Source of the DNA: Aspidapion aeneum
Taxonomy: Eukaryota; Arthropoda; Insecta; Coleoptera; Brentidae
Direction: 5' to 3'
NCBI GenBank assembly: GCA_963576565.1
Contig: OY755039.1
Span: forward strand, 140,375,369-140,439,368
Length of the DNA: 64,000 bases
In this document: positions 31,191 through 41,515 of the stretch, piece by piece
Layout of the letters: the number at the start of each line of letters is the position of its first letter
Position numbering within the stretch: position 1 is the first letter of the stretch
Translations under genes and position numbers: made by a program
The notes under the pieces: model-generated
The model's database searches: none
The model's input: only the letters and a program-made list of their open reading frames with translations
What the model was told of the DNA's origin: nothing

Positions 31191-31819
31191 TTATTACTAT
31201 TTTTTATGAAAAACAAAACTTTTTTTTAAATTTCTTAATAAATTATATTTTACTAGGTGTGATTAGCTAAACCAAATTTGTAAAGTTATCTTGCAAGCAA
31301 AAGACATATGTACAGTTTTTCTGTAAAACTAGTTTAGCTAAATTTATATGCCAAAGTGTGTGAAAAATCATGAAAAAAGCCACCATCTTAGATTTATGAT
31401 GTCACACAGTCCCTTCTACTCAAATTTGAGGCAAACATCTGACAACTTAATATTGAGTGATCCATCACCAATCGATCAAGAGTAGTCTAAAACCAAAAAT
31501 ATTCATAAAATTTCTTTGTCTAAAACTTTCTTGCTCAATCTTAAAAAATCTTTATAATTCTTTTAGTATTTAAAAAAATAACAATCCTTTTTAGTTCTTG
31601 AGATGTAAAGCTTATTAAAATAACAATTGAATTGTTGTTCTATTGAGAACAAATTATAACATATACAATTTTTCTGTAAAGTTGATGTGGCAAAAGTTAA
31701 AAGCAAAAGTTTTTGAAAAAACATGGAAAAAATTGCAATCTTGGATTTATGACATCACACAGGCGCTCTTCAAATTTGAGGCAAACACCCGGTAACTTAA
31801 AATTAAGTGAGCCATAATG

Positions 31820-32264
31820 CCGGTTTTTCACCAAACGGACAAAACAAAAACAAAACATAAACTCGTGTCGAATAAAACAAAACTGAAACTTTTGGCCAAC
31901 TTTTTCAAGACTGGCGTGTTTTGCACCAGTTGGAGTTTTGTTTTTCGAGTCCCGTTTGGAAGCGGTAACATCAAAAGGTTTTCACTAGTTTCGACGAGTT
32001 TTGAAACTCGCGTCTGTTTAGTGGAAAGGGTCGTGTTGAGTTTTTTTATGTTCTACTTTTATTTCGTTGTGCTAGTCTGGCTACCACTACCGACTAGCGA
32101 CTACCAGTGGAAAAGGATAGAAAACAAAAACAAAACTCAATCAAAACCTAGTCCGCTTGATGGAAACAAGAGTTTTGGGTTTGTCTTCGATTTGTTTTTG
32201 TTTTTCGGAAACTAGAAAACACAAACAAAACACAAACTCAACTGTCCGTTTGGTGGAAAACCGT
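31820..32264. mobile_element. CACCAAACGGACA MITE
   Basis: Inverted ends GCCGGTTTTTCACCAAACGG and CCGTTTGGTGGAAAACCG enclose ~400 bp rich in ACAAAACAAAAAC and the complementary TTTGTTTTTG, so the whole unit can fold back. The 132-codon plus-strand ORF across it is non-genic. Confidence 0.8.
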
Positions 32265-32317
32265 CTTAACCACTCGATTTGGGGTAGTCTAAAACTTTGG
32301 TAAAAATAGTTACTATT

Positions 32318-33001
32318 AGCTCACACATATACTATAGTAGTGTGAGCTATGGTGATCCTAATTTTTTCGAGAAAAAGAAAGTTGCTCCGATTTCAAAATT
32401 TTTATATATCTTTGCGTTTCAGATGATTTTAAAACTTTTTTGTTGCGCCGTCTGTCTGTCAGTCTGTCTGTTTGTATGTCTGTCTGTAACGACCAACGCG
32501 CAGAACTCAAAAACCGCTTGGCCGATTTTAATGAAATTTGGTACCTAGGCTGGGTCTTGGGTCGAGATGGTCCCATTTAAAAATGAACAAAATCCACCAA
32601 ACACAAACCAAATAAAAGGGTGGGGATAGATTTAAAAAATTAGAGTTTATGTGAAAATATGGCGTATGTGATATCAGCGAAAGGTAATTGAGTCTGGAGT
32701 TAAACAAAATACATTTTAATTTATTTTTAAAAAAGGGTGGGGGTATATTTCAAAAATTAGAGTTTAAGTGAAAATATGGCGTGTGTGATATCAAACGAAA
32801 GGTAATTTTTTTTAAGGGTGGGGGTGGATTTCAAAAGTTTGAGTTTAAGTCAAAACATGGCTTGTGTGGTATCAAACAAAAGGTAATTTAGTGTGGAGTT
32901 GAACAAAATATATTTCAGTTTTTAGTTATATTAGCTCACACGTACACTATAACTATAGTACCTAGTGTGAGCTTAGGGGCCCATATATTGGCAGAGTATT
33001 T
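32318..33001 (+). mobile_element. Hairpin-ended non-autonomous element, copy 3
   Basis: Same organisation as 8676-9401: the AGCTCACACATATACTATAG hairpin start, (CTGT)n at 32449, TAACGACCAACGCGCAGAAC, three tandem units with GTGTGATATCAAACGAAAGG, terminal hairpin with GTGTGAGCTTAGG and TTGGCAGAGTATTTTT tail. Confidence 0.75.
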
Positions 33002-33150
33002 TTTTAGTATTAAAAAAAATATATTTCTTTGTTAGTTTTTGAGATATAAAGCTAATTTCTTCACTGTATTAGGTGTTCTCTTGCAAACAAAAACGTATTA
33101 ATCGTTTTTCTGTAAAACTATTTTAGCGCAAGTTGTACGTCAAAATTTAA

Positions 33151-34265
33151 TGAGCATGAAGTTAGCGGAGCACCCATCGCTAACCAAGCACGGATCTGGG
33201 TCTACACCTAGGGGCGGGGTAATAGGGGACAGTAATTCTCCTATTTTTCCTTTAATTATTAACAAAAAGTGTATATTTTTTTTCTAGGGGGGGTAATTAC
33301 CACGTTACCCCCCCCTCAAATCCGCGCTTGTCGCTAAACAAATCGCGACTAGGTGGATAATTTGCCATTAATTAGTTGTGGAAAAGTGAATTTTGTCGCT
33401 CTTATTCTTGACCGTTTTTTTGAGTGCTTCACTAACTTCATATAAAGCGAAGCACCCTCGTAAAAAATGGCTCAGACATGACCTATCGAAATCGAATATG
33501 GTGGATAATTTGCCGCTAATTAGTCTTTAATTAGTTGTGGAAAAATTAATTTCGTCGTGTTTATTTTTGAGTGTTTTTTTGGGTGCTTTACTAACTTCAT
33601 ATGAAGTGGTGAAAATAGCTTTAGACATCGCCTATCGAAATCTAAGATAGTGTATAGTTTGCCTCTTATTAGGCGTTAATTAGTTGTAAGTAAATTGATT
33701 TTGTCGCTTTTCTCTTTGTGTCTTTCTGGGGTGCTTCGCTAACTTCATATGAATTTTTATCGACGTACCCTCGTAAAAAATAGCTTGAGACATCATCAAT
33801 TGAAATTAAACACAGTGGATAATTTGCCGCTAATTAGTCGTTAATTAGTTGTGGATAAATTGATATTGTCGCTTTTATTTTTGTGCCACAAATATGAACT
33901 AACTAACTAACTTCATATACAGTTAGCGCAGTTAGCGAAGCACCCAAAAAAACGGTCAAAAATAAGAACGAGAAAATTCATTTTTACACAACTAATTAAC
34001 GACTAATTAGCGGCAAATTATCCACCATATTCGATTTTAATAGGTCATGTCTAGAGACCCTGTATGTATGACATTTTTATCTTTAAAATATGTCATACAT
34101 ACAGGGTCTCTAGTCATGTCTAAAGCCAATTTTTACTAGGGTGCTTCGCTAACTTCATATGAAAAACGGTCAAATATAAGAGCGACAAAATTAATTTTTC
34201 CACAACTAATTAACGGCAAATTATCGACCTAGTTGCGATTCGATTTGCGATGGGTGCTTCGCTAA
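33151..34265. mobile_element. Transposon-like element made of ~180-bp satellite units
   Basis: Inverted ends ATGAAGTTAGCGGAGCACCC (33158) and GGGTGCTTCGCTAACTT (34250). The interior has four direct ~180-bp units with GTGCTTCRCTAACTTCATAT, GGATAATTTGCC(G/A)(C/T)TAATTAG and TTAATTAGTTGTGG, then units in inverse orientation after 33905. The GGGTGCTTCGCTAACTTCAT end sequence is repeated within every unit. Confidence 0.75.
34051..34113. repeat. Perfect 24-bp stem, 15-nt loop palindrome
   Basis: CTAGAGACCCTGTATGTATG plus ACAT (34051-34074) pairs exactly with 34090-34113. It lies at the switch of orientation in the satellite-like element. Confidence 0.9.
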
Positions 34266-34447
34266 CTTTCTGATCATCAAAATTTGTGCAAAAACATGAA
34301 AGAAGCCGCCATCTTAAATTTTTGATCACACTACTCAAACTGAATTCAAACACCTGTTGAATTAAAATTGTGTGATCTATTACTAATCAATTTAGGGTAG
34401 TTTTAAAAAATCATCCACAGCTATCCCACAGGACACGATTTTTGACC

Positions 34448-35840
34448 CGCAGCCAACGATAAAGACCGGCCATGGCGGGTTATAAGCAAGTCGGCGGTCA
34501 CGTGATCTTAGGAGTCCCAGGATTCTTATTGTATTGCTTAATATATTATATATTTTTACATAATTTAAATAAATTAACAAAAAATTTTTGTTCTTTTGTA
34601 GGCAAAAATAAAAAGAACTGAATCTATAAAATAAAAAATTATACAAAATTTGCACTCTAATATCTTCAGGTACATATATTAGGTACATAATATCGTTAGT
34701 AACTTCAAATCTATACAAGTCTTTCAAAATTGGACATATCAAACCTAAGCTTCTAGTTTTTTAATTTTTCTTTGAGTGTAATCATCTTTGTCTGAGTTCT
34801 TATTCAAAGATTTATTAGCAGACACTAAATCATTGTGCTTTTTAATAAAATTATTTAAAAAAACTTTACATGCCCTTAAACTAATTTTTTCAAGATTTTA
34901 CAATAGTTTTTCTCCACAAAAACACTCGCTAGAGTTATCTGAAGAAAAATTTTCAATATAAAACATTTCACAATAATTTATTAAAAAGAAACAAGTGATT
35001 TTGTGAATAAGTGGGTTTTCACATTCAATGAACTGAATGTAGTGGTCGTCAATAATTTTTTGAAAAATTACCCAGCACAAAGTTTAATATATATTTCATT
35101 AAAGTGTAAGTTAACTACCAACTCATGTTCTTTTAAAAACTTTATCTTACTTTTTAAATATTTCACACTACCAGAGAGATTACTATCTGTTAACAATATT
35201 TTATAAATCAGTTTTTTAATATTGTGAGGGTGCAGAAGACATATTACCTTAGAATTGTAAATTGACGTGTATGCACTGGATGACTGGATAAACAAAGATC
35301 AAGCCAAAATTAAAGTGTATCCACCATAACTTCGATTCTCAGGTTACCTTTTCAAGAGATCTAATTGTTCAATAAGAAATGACAACTGAACACATTTTTC
35401 ACTCTCACTATCGAAAATGTCACTAAGGATGTCTATTACTTGATCAATCTTATCCAAGATCTTATCTTTTGCCACTCCTTTCCCGTTTGCAACATATTAG
35501 GTTTCAGTTTTATAGTTGGACCGACAAGCAACAACCCTAATTACACGTTCGCGGCATTGTTTATCTTATAGGTATTTTCTTTACAATTTACTCATTAGCC
35601 ATTAATTATTTTAACGCAGCCCACTACATTCTTTTTCGTGGGCTGCGTCATTTTAATAACTTTGTTAAAATTCACATAAAATTCGTGCCCGAATTAAAAA
35701 AAAATCGACGTAAACAAACATACCAAAACTGAACACACACATGTTTTATAATGACAGCGGGCCGTGAGGCGTTTTTTTTGTGAGCCTCCTACGGTCACGT
35801 GATATTTCCGCGCCCGGGCCGGTCTTTCTCGTGAGCTGCG
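34448..35840. mobile_element. 1.39-kb TIR DNA transposon with 9-bp target duplication
   Basis: TTTTTGACC occurs exactly at 34439-34447 and 35841-35849. Between them the element starts CGCAGCCAACGATAAAGACC and ends GGTCTTTCTCGTGAGCTGCG, with an imperfect TIR about 80 bp long that includes CACGTGA(T)C and TAGGAG. There is an internal GGGCTGCG palindrome at 35620-35650. A 9-bp duplication fits Mutator-like elements best, but no transposase is present to confirm it. The reverse copy at 1-546 shares its left half. Confidence 0.85.
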
Positions 35841-35905
35841 TTTTTGACCATAAGCCACTCAACTATATGTTAAATGTGAACTTAATGATTGTTTTTAAAT
35901 TGAAG

Positions 35906-36066
35906 CTGCAGCAGCCGCGGCAGCTACAACATCTGCGCCCTCGGCAGGCTCCACTGCTCACACGACAGTCCTACCTGGCGGTTTCTTGTCTCCTCCTCCT
36001 GTCGGTTATGAGGTCTTTAGTCCCTTATTTCAAGCTGGAGGGGTCAAACCTCACTATGTAGCACAG
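35906..36066 (+). CDS. Gln-rich gene, coding exon 2
   Basis: Two acceptors six bases apart, TTGAAG|CTGCAG|CAGCC, both keep the frame (phase 1) and would give proteins differing by two alanines. It encodes an Ala run, TTSAPSAGSTAHTT, then VLPGGFLSPPPVGYEVFSPL and FQAGGVKPHYVAQ. Donor GCACAG|GTAAGA, phase 0. It starts only 66 bp right of the transposon end, and the acceptor lacks a strong pyrimidine tract. Confidence 0.85.
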
Positions 36067-36224
36067 GTAAGAACAACAATATCGTAAATTTATTAACATG
36101 TTCACTGTCCTATGAACCGTATATGCGTCACAAATGTAATTACCTATTGCTCCTGTGACCCATATGTGGGTCATATGTATTCTTAGATAAAGGCTATTAA
36201 TAAAACAGACTTGTCAGTAAATAG

Positions 36225-36434
36225 GGACTTATTGCAATAAGGCTAGGTAAGTAATACTGCTGGGCACTATTCTGACAGTTTTCCATTGGAAACTGACAGT
36301 TGATCTTTCTAAATTGACATACCAAAGTCAAATTTATAAATCAAGTCATTTATTTTCCATTAATAATGGCGGCACTATTAATTCTGGCTCTTATAATACA
36401 CAAAGGACTCATTTTGAAAGAAGACACACAGAAA
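36225..36434. mobile_element. AATAAAGCCAGGCAGT MITE, copy 2, truncated by satellite
   Basis: TTATTGCAATAAGGCTAGGT starts it, and GACAGTTTTCCATTGGAAACTGACAG-type sequence matches 25995-26030 in inverse. It ends at CTCATTTTGAAAGAAGAC, where an 11-bp satellite takes over in place of its second terminus. Confidence 0.7.
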
Positions 36435-36845
36435 TTTTGAAATTGAATTGAAATTGAATTGAAATTGAATTGAAATTGAATTGAAATTGAATTGAAATTG
36501 AATTGAAATTGAATTGAAATTGAATTGAAATTGAATTGAAATTGAATTGAAATTGAATTGAAATTGAATTGAAATTGAATTGAAATTGAATTGAAATTGA
36601 ATTGAAATTGAATTGAAATTGAATTGAAATTGAATTGAAATTGAATTGAAATTGAATTGAAATTGAATTGAAATTGAATTGAAATTGAATTGAAATTGAA
36701 TTGAAATTTAAATTGAATTGAAATTTAAATTGAATTGAAATTTAAATTGAATTGAAATTTAAATTGAATTGAAATTTAAATTGAATTGAAATTGAATTGA
36801 AATTGAATTGAAATTGAAATCAAGTTTAAATTGAATTGAAATCAA
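36435..36845. repeat. 11-bp satellite TTGAATTGAAA
   Basis: Around 35 near-perfect tandem units, with a later subset carrying an added TTTAAA (TTGAATTGAAATTTAAA). This is the most regular array in the window. Confidence 0.95.
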
Positions 36846-36927
36846 ATTAAGGTGAATTAAAATTGTGTATATTATTAAGATTATTTTGAGACTAGTCCAA
36901 ACACTTCATGAACGTTTTTTCGAATAG

Positions 36928-37095
36928 GTAACCCAACACAGAGCCTTAGCTCAAGCAGCTGCCTCAAAACAGTCCGCTGAGGGTGAATTCCACCCGCAGG
37001 CGCAAGCCTTCTTTGACCAGGGCTCCTGGCAACAAAACAGCCCCTTTGGGATATTGCCCCACGAGAGTGTGGTTGCTACCACTGCAGGCAAAACT
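36928..37095 (+). CDS. Gln-rich gene, coding exon 3
   Basis: Acceptor CGAATAG, donor AAAACT|GTAAGT, phases 0/0. It encodes VTQHRALAQAAASKQSAEGE, FHPQAQAFFDQGSWQQNSPF and GILPHESVVATTAGKT. The aromatic FFDQGSWQQNSPFGILPHE block is likely conserved. Confidence 0.9.
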
Positions 37096-37140
37096 GTAAG
37101 TACTAATATTTTATTTTTAATTTTTTATAAAATATCTTTG

Positions 37141-37607
37141 CCTAAAAAGTGTGATATTTCCTTTCAAAATTTATCCACGGTAAAAAGTAAACCATGTTCC
37201 TCCAAGTTATTAGGTGACTTATGAAAACTTTAGCACATGTTTATATTTATATTACCCTGGTATTTTTTATTTTATTTTATTTTTAATTTAAAAAAAAATC
37301 TTATAACTTATAAAGTCTGAAATTTTCTTTTTAAAAAGTACCCACAGTAAAAAATAGACTGTGGTCCCCCAAAAGCATGGTAAATTGGGAAAAGACATTT
37401 GTTTATTAGGTGACTAATAAAAACTTTCGTACATGTCCATATGTGATGTGCTCTTGTATTTTCTATTTTATTTTATGTTTGATTAATAATTTTTAAAATG
37501 GTCTGCCTAAAAAGTGTGAAATTTCCTTTCAAAATGTACCCACGGTAAAAAATAGACCATGGTCCCCCAAAATCATGGTAAATTGGAGAAATCCATTTGT
37601 TTATTAG
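37141..37607 (+). repeat. Tandem ~197-bp duplication including the exon 4 acceptor
   Basis: Three copies of CCTAAAAAGTGTGA, TACCCACGGTAAAAAATAGA and TTATTAGGT. AG dinucleotides equivalent to the exon 4 acceptor fall at 37213, 37409 and 37607 (spacing 196 and 198). After the first two, sequence like the first ~24 nt of exon 4 follows (GACTTATGAAAACTTTAGCA). Confidence 0.82.
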
Positions 37608-37702
37608 GTTTATGAAAACTTCAGCACATTTGCGGCAGCCCAGCAGTCCCTAAATCACATTAACTCGCAACTAGCTGCCAAACAGGCCCAACAGGCCAGT
37701 AG
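37608..37702 (+). CDS. Gln-rich gene, coding exon 4
   Basis: Acceptor TTTATTAG, donor AGTAG|GTAAGA, phases 0/2. It encodes VYENFSTFAAAQQSLNHINS then QLAAKQAQQAS. Its acceptor region is triplicated upstream. Confidence 0.9.
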
Positions 37703-37746
37703 GTAAGATTTTTGTTGGTCCATGTCCATTAAATGTACCTCCATAA

Positions 37747-38310
37747 ACCTAGCAAGCCCACCTCAATAAAAATTAAAAAACCACTTTTTAAAAATTTTGT
37801 GCTCCATGGTTTCCACGGAAATTTAAAAAAATTATTGGCGTGCTAGCTTTATATAAAGCTAGCAAGCTCATACAGAAATGATAAATATTTTTATAATATT
37901 TATATGCGATAATTAAGTGCTTTTTATGTGCTCCTGTTTGCTAAAAAGAAAATTTTATTTACCCAGTTTTTAAGCTTTTTTTTTTAAAAATGTGGGCTGG
38001 CTAATTTAATATGTACCTAGCAAGCCCACCTCAATAAAAATAAATCAAATACATTCCAGAATTATGTGCTAATTTCGTCGACTTTTTAACATTTTTGTTC
38101 TCCTTTGGTTTCCATGGAAATTTAAAAAAATTATTGGCGTGCTAGCTTTATATAATGCTAGCAAGCCCATAGAGAAATAAAAAATATTTTTATAGTAATT
38201 ATATGCAAAAATTAAGTACTTTTTATGTACTCCCGTTTGCTGAAAAGAAAATTCCATTTACCAAATTTTTAAGCTTTTTTTTTTAATGTGTGGGCTTACT
38301 AGGTTTATAA
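37747..38310 (+). repeat. Two tandem ~280-bp repeats
   Basis: Copies begin CCTAGCAAGCCCACCTCAAT at 37747 and 38019 and share TTATTGGCGTGCTAGCTTTA, and TTTTTATGTRCTCC. They end GTGGGCT. Copy 1 carries an exact 24-bp palindrome (37841-37864, TGCTAGCTTTAT and its complement); copy 2 has one change. Confidence 0.85.
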
Positions 38311-38365
38311 AAACTCTAAAAAACTTAGGCTATGTAAAAAAAATTATTAACACAAAAGTTGTGGA

Positions 38366-38640
38366 CCTGGCCCTGCTTGGTTCAGTGGACGTGCGTTTGC
38401 TTGCCAATCAGAGGGTGTGTGGTTAGAGTCCCATGCATGCCACTACAACCTTTCTTGGGCGAAGTTTGGGCATCAGCGAAGTAGGCAAAGTTGATGATAA
38501 TTACAAGGCCGTGGTTCGGAAGTCACGTGAACCGGTTGTCCCGTGTTAAGAGCGTAGATGGCGCTAGCACGATAAAGACCCCTGTGTTCGACAAAGAGCA
38601 TCAGGCAAAATTAAATCCTATGTGTATGAATGTGAGTCAG
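38366..38640 (+). mobile_element. tRNA-derived SINE, copy 1
   Basis: The head has an A-box-like TTGGTTCAGTGG and a B-box-like GTGGTTAGAGTCCC, consistent with an RNA polymerase III promoter of tRNA origin. The body ACCTTTCTTGGGCGAAGTTT, GTTCGGAAGTCACGTGAA and ATAAAGACCCCTGTGTTCGA matches copy 2 at 58925-59185. Confidence 0.75.
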
Positions 38641-39217
38641 TTGTGATTGTCAATTAAGTTGCAGACTGTGTTAAACTCACCCTAATAACTCGGATCGAGT
38701 CTAATTTTATTTTCCTTGTGGCTGCGATAGATTTTCTTCCATTTTCTATAGTTTTTATGCTGTTTCTAATTTTTCCCATGCAAAAGGTATCTGAATTGGC
38801 ATAAAAAAATCAAAAAAAATTTTTTTTTCATCATCAAAAAAAAGTTGTTTCATGAAATGATAAAATTGCATTTTGTGGTGCACTGTATGTTAATACAGGG
38901 GGGGTAGAGGGGTAAATATACAGGTATTATTTCTTACTCAGTTTTAAGACAACTAGTGCATATAAACATGACCTCTGATCCTCTGAAAAGTATCTCCCTG
39001 TAGATTTTTATAAATATTTCGCACGTTCAATGATCTAAACCCTAGATTGTGGCCATTGTTTTAAAGTGCCTCCGGGATATTCCATAATGACCAATTCTTT
39101 AATTAAAAAACTTATACCGCTCTTAAAAAAATCTTTTTAGATTTCTTATTTTTAGAAGAGCAAATTTATCAGTCACTCGCGTTGCATTTTAAGTTAAAGA
39201 TTCACCTTTTTATACCA
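38641..39217 (+). other. Intron sequence, nothing recognised
   Basis: AT-rich, no clear repeat boundary or coding signal. Confidence 0.35.
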
Positions 39218-39330
39218 GTCAACATTGACATAAAAAAGGCAAACATTGCAAACGCGCATGTATTTACATTTTTGTCAACATTGACATAAAAAAGGCAAAC
39301 ATTGCAAACGCGCATGTATTTACATTTTTT
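39218..39330. repeat. 56-bp tandem duplication
   Basis: Two identical copies of a 56-bp unit starting GTCAACATTGACATAAAAAA and including TTGCAAACGCGCATG. Confidence 0.93.
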
Positions 39331-39611
39331 TAAATATTTTGTTAGGATCCTTGAGAGTAGTTCATCCACAAGTTTGCATCCTTGTAATCCCTGTGCTATT
39401 CCCGTGGGACTCGAAAAACTGGTACTTTTTTCAGTTTTTTGGAAAAAAAAACCCTTAAGGAAGCATTTTTCGAGTACTGACGTTCTATAGTTTTTTTTAC
39501 GCTAGATAAATTTTCTATAATTTAAGGGTAACCACAGCTGTAAAATTTCAGCACATATTACAACTCTCATCTTTATATAGTGACCAAAGTTTTTTCTACC
39601 CCCCAAAATAG

Positions 39612-39684
39612 GTCACAAAGTCCTCAAGTCAGTACCGCCACTGTAAAGGCGCAAACTTCACAAGGAAATTCCACATTTTTTCAG
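39612..39684 (+). CDS. Gln-rich gene, coding exon 5
   Basis: Acceptor CCCAAAATAG, donor TTTCAG|GTAACT, phases 2/0. It encodes (R)SQSPQVSTATVKAQTSQG then NSTFFQ, a Ser/Thr/Gln stretch. Confidence 0.85.
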
Positions 39685-39839
39685 GTAACTTTTGTTTATT
39701 ATATTATTTTTTGTTGTAATTATGTTTATTTTTTTTACTTTGGTGTTACTTACAGAAGGAAAAAATGCCTAGCTTATTGTCAAAACTTTTTGTTTTTAGA
39801 TGTAATTTTTCTTAAGATTAAAATATAGAGAAGATTTTA

Positions 39840-40214
39840 TTGAATAAAATGTGAATATTTAAGGAGTTAGTTCTTGGATCTATTTTGAAAAAAAAACTTC
39901 ATGCTCGGTTCGGTACGTTAAACGAACAAAAATTAACAAGCAACATATTTTACTCAGCAAAGAATGAGATTTTTAAAATTAATTTTTGTTACTTACCATT
40001 ATTTTACTCAAAAGTACTGAATTTGAACCCCACTGAAAGTGTTTCATGATGAATAGAAAGTGTGTACCAAATTTTACAAAAATATCCAGACCATTATCAT
40101 AGATATTAATAAAAAAAGGTTTAGTATATATGTTCATACAAATTTTTTTTCTTAAAATGGACCCAAGAATTACCTCCTTGAATATTAACATGTTACTCAA
40201 TAATACCCTGTATA
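39840..40214. repeat. Dispersed repeat related to 45425-45500 and 49450-49880
   Basis: Shared blocks are GTGTACCAAATTTYACAAAA, CAGATATTAATAAAAAAA-like and AAAATGGACCCA followed by ATTACCT. No ends could be defined. Confidence 0.45.
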
Positions 40215-41134
40215 TGGATGATTCTACCAAAAGTGGGCTATATGGATATCATTTTTGGTCATTGCCTTTAAATAACAGTACAACACAGTAAATAATTTTG
40301 TTTTATTAAATTTATGTAACTAATTAGGTGTAAGCTAAGGAACATTTATTTTGCCGAATTTTAGGAATTATTGCATAAAAATTCCAGAGGGATGAGTGCC
40401 AGAGGAATGAGTTTTTTAATGGTTTTCCAATTTAAATCAAAATCTATTTAGACTACTCAACTTAAGTTTTATATAAACAAAGTTCCTATACTTATAATTT
40501 TAAAACAATCAACAAAAATATTATACTATTAATATCAGTCGAATATTTACTTACCAGAGGAATGATAATTGAAGCGTTCCTTTTTGATTTCTCTGAAAAA
40601 AACTAATTTTCTGACGAAAATAAAAAGATCTATAACTTAAACCAAACTAAAGTTGACATTATCTGTCACAACTTGTCACCCTTACAAGTAAATTAGATAT
40701 CCAGAGCCGTCTCTTTCTCTAGAAATTAACCGGTGGTATTCACAAATATTGTGTTATTAAAAATGGAGCACATTTAAAATTGTAAAATTTTGCGGGAAGA
40801 TGTAAATTCGGATTTTCAAAAATATGACTGCAAACTTAAGTTTTATCAATTTTTTTGATAAATAGTTAAGACTTGGTTAAATATTATTTATTAGGATATT
40901 TTTTTCAATCTGAGTTTTTAATATTTGGTTTGGGACTACACCAGAGGAATGAGGTATTTCCTTTGTAATAAAAAAAATTATAAACTTGCAATTTTTTTTA
41001 TACATTAAACACAAATGCTCCATAAAGAAAACATTTCGTTTTAAATCTTATAACTAAAACTATGCTTCATTTGCAGTCTGTGTTTGAAAAATATGCATTC
41101 CCACTCCACAGCACCATTTTTGTAGAATCATACT
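40215..41134 (-). mobile_element. TGGATGATTCTAC MITE, copy B
   Basis: Inverted relative to copy A, flanked by TA; the right end is mutated (GTAGAATCATACT). GGGATGAGTGCCAGAGGAAT near 40390 and repeated CAGAGGAATGA are the family's internal motif in complement. Confidence 0.85.
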
Positions 41135-41407
41135 TATAATGATCAGAAAATGTTGTGTTATTTTTGTTTTGTAATGAGCACAAAATATTTATATTTGTCA
41201 AAAAAATTATAATTTTGTATTACCAAAAATTTTTCATTTTTTAAAGAATTATATAATATCTTTGTTAATGCTTACTTTGTTTTTCATAAAATTTTTTATT
41301 TTTTAGGAAATTATTGAAAAATTTTTTTATACCCTGTATTTTTAAGCAATGAGTTTTGATCATTTAGTAATTAGGAAATAATCATTATACTTCTTTTTTT
41401 TGTGTAG

Positions 41408-41515
41408 GTCCCTGTATCTCTTAGCTCAGAGAGTAATAACAGCAAAACCTTCACTTCCACGAATACTTCCAACCTACAACAGTCATGTATTGTTACATCA
41501 CCATCCACAACCAAG
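41408..41515 (+). CDS. Gln-rich gene, coding exon 6
   Basis: Acceptor TTTTTGTGTAG, donor ACCAAG|GTACAG, phases 0/0. It encodes VPVSLSSESNNSKTFTSTNT then SNLQQSCIVTSPSTTK. Confidence 0.88.

Larger units (their letters stand above)
31191..34440. repeat. ~370-bp tandem repeat family, three units, interrupted by insertions
   Basis: Each unit holds TTTTTCTGTAAAACT, an AAACATGRAAAAAG..CCATCTT segment, a GATG(A)TCACACA box, CAAATTTGAGGCAAACA and a GGGTAGT(C/T)TAAAA end. Unit 1 is 31191-31500. Unit 2 is 31560-31819 plus 32265-32317. Unit 3 is 33002-33150 plus 34266-34440. Insertions are at 31820, 32318 and 33151. Diverged inverse units occur at 61195-61442 and 62358-62640. Confidence 0.65.

Noticed and set aside
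31817..32215. 132-codon plus-strand ORF
   Set aside because: It lies wholly within a MITE whose ends fold back on it; sequence is dominated by AAAACAAAAAC runs.
32358..32548. Repeats resembling a CRISPR-like array because of regular CTGT and tandem units
   Set aside because: A simple microsatellite within a eukaryotic transposon; no spacer-repeat alternation.
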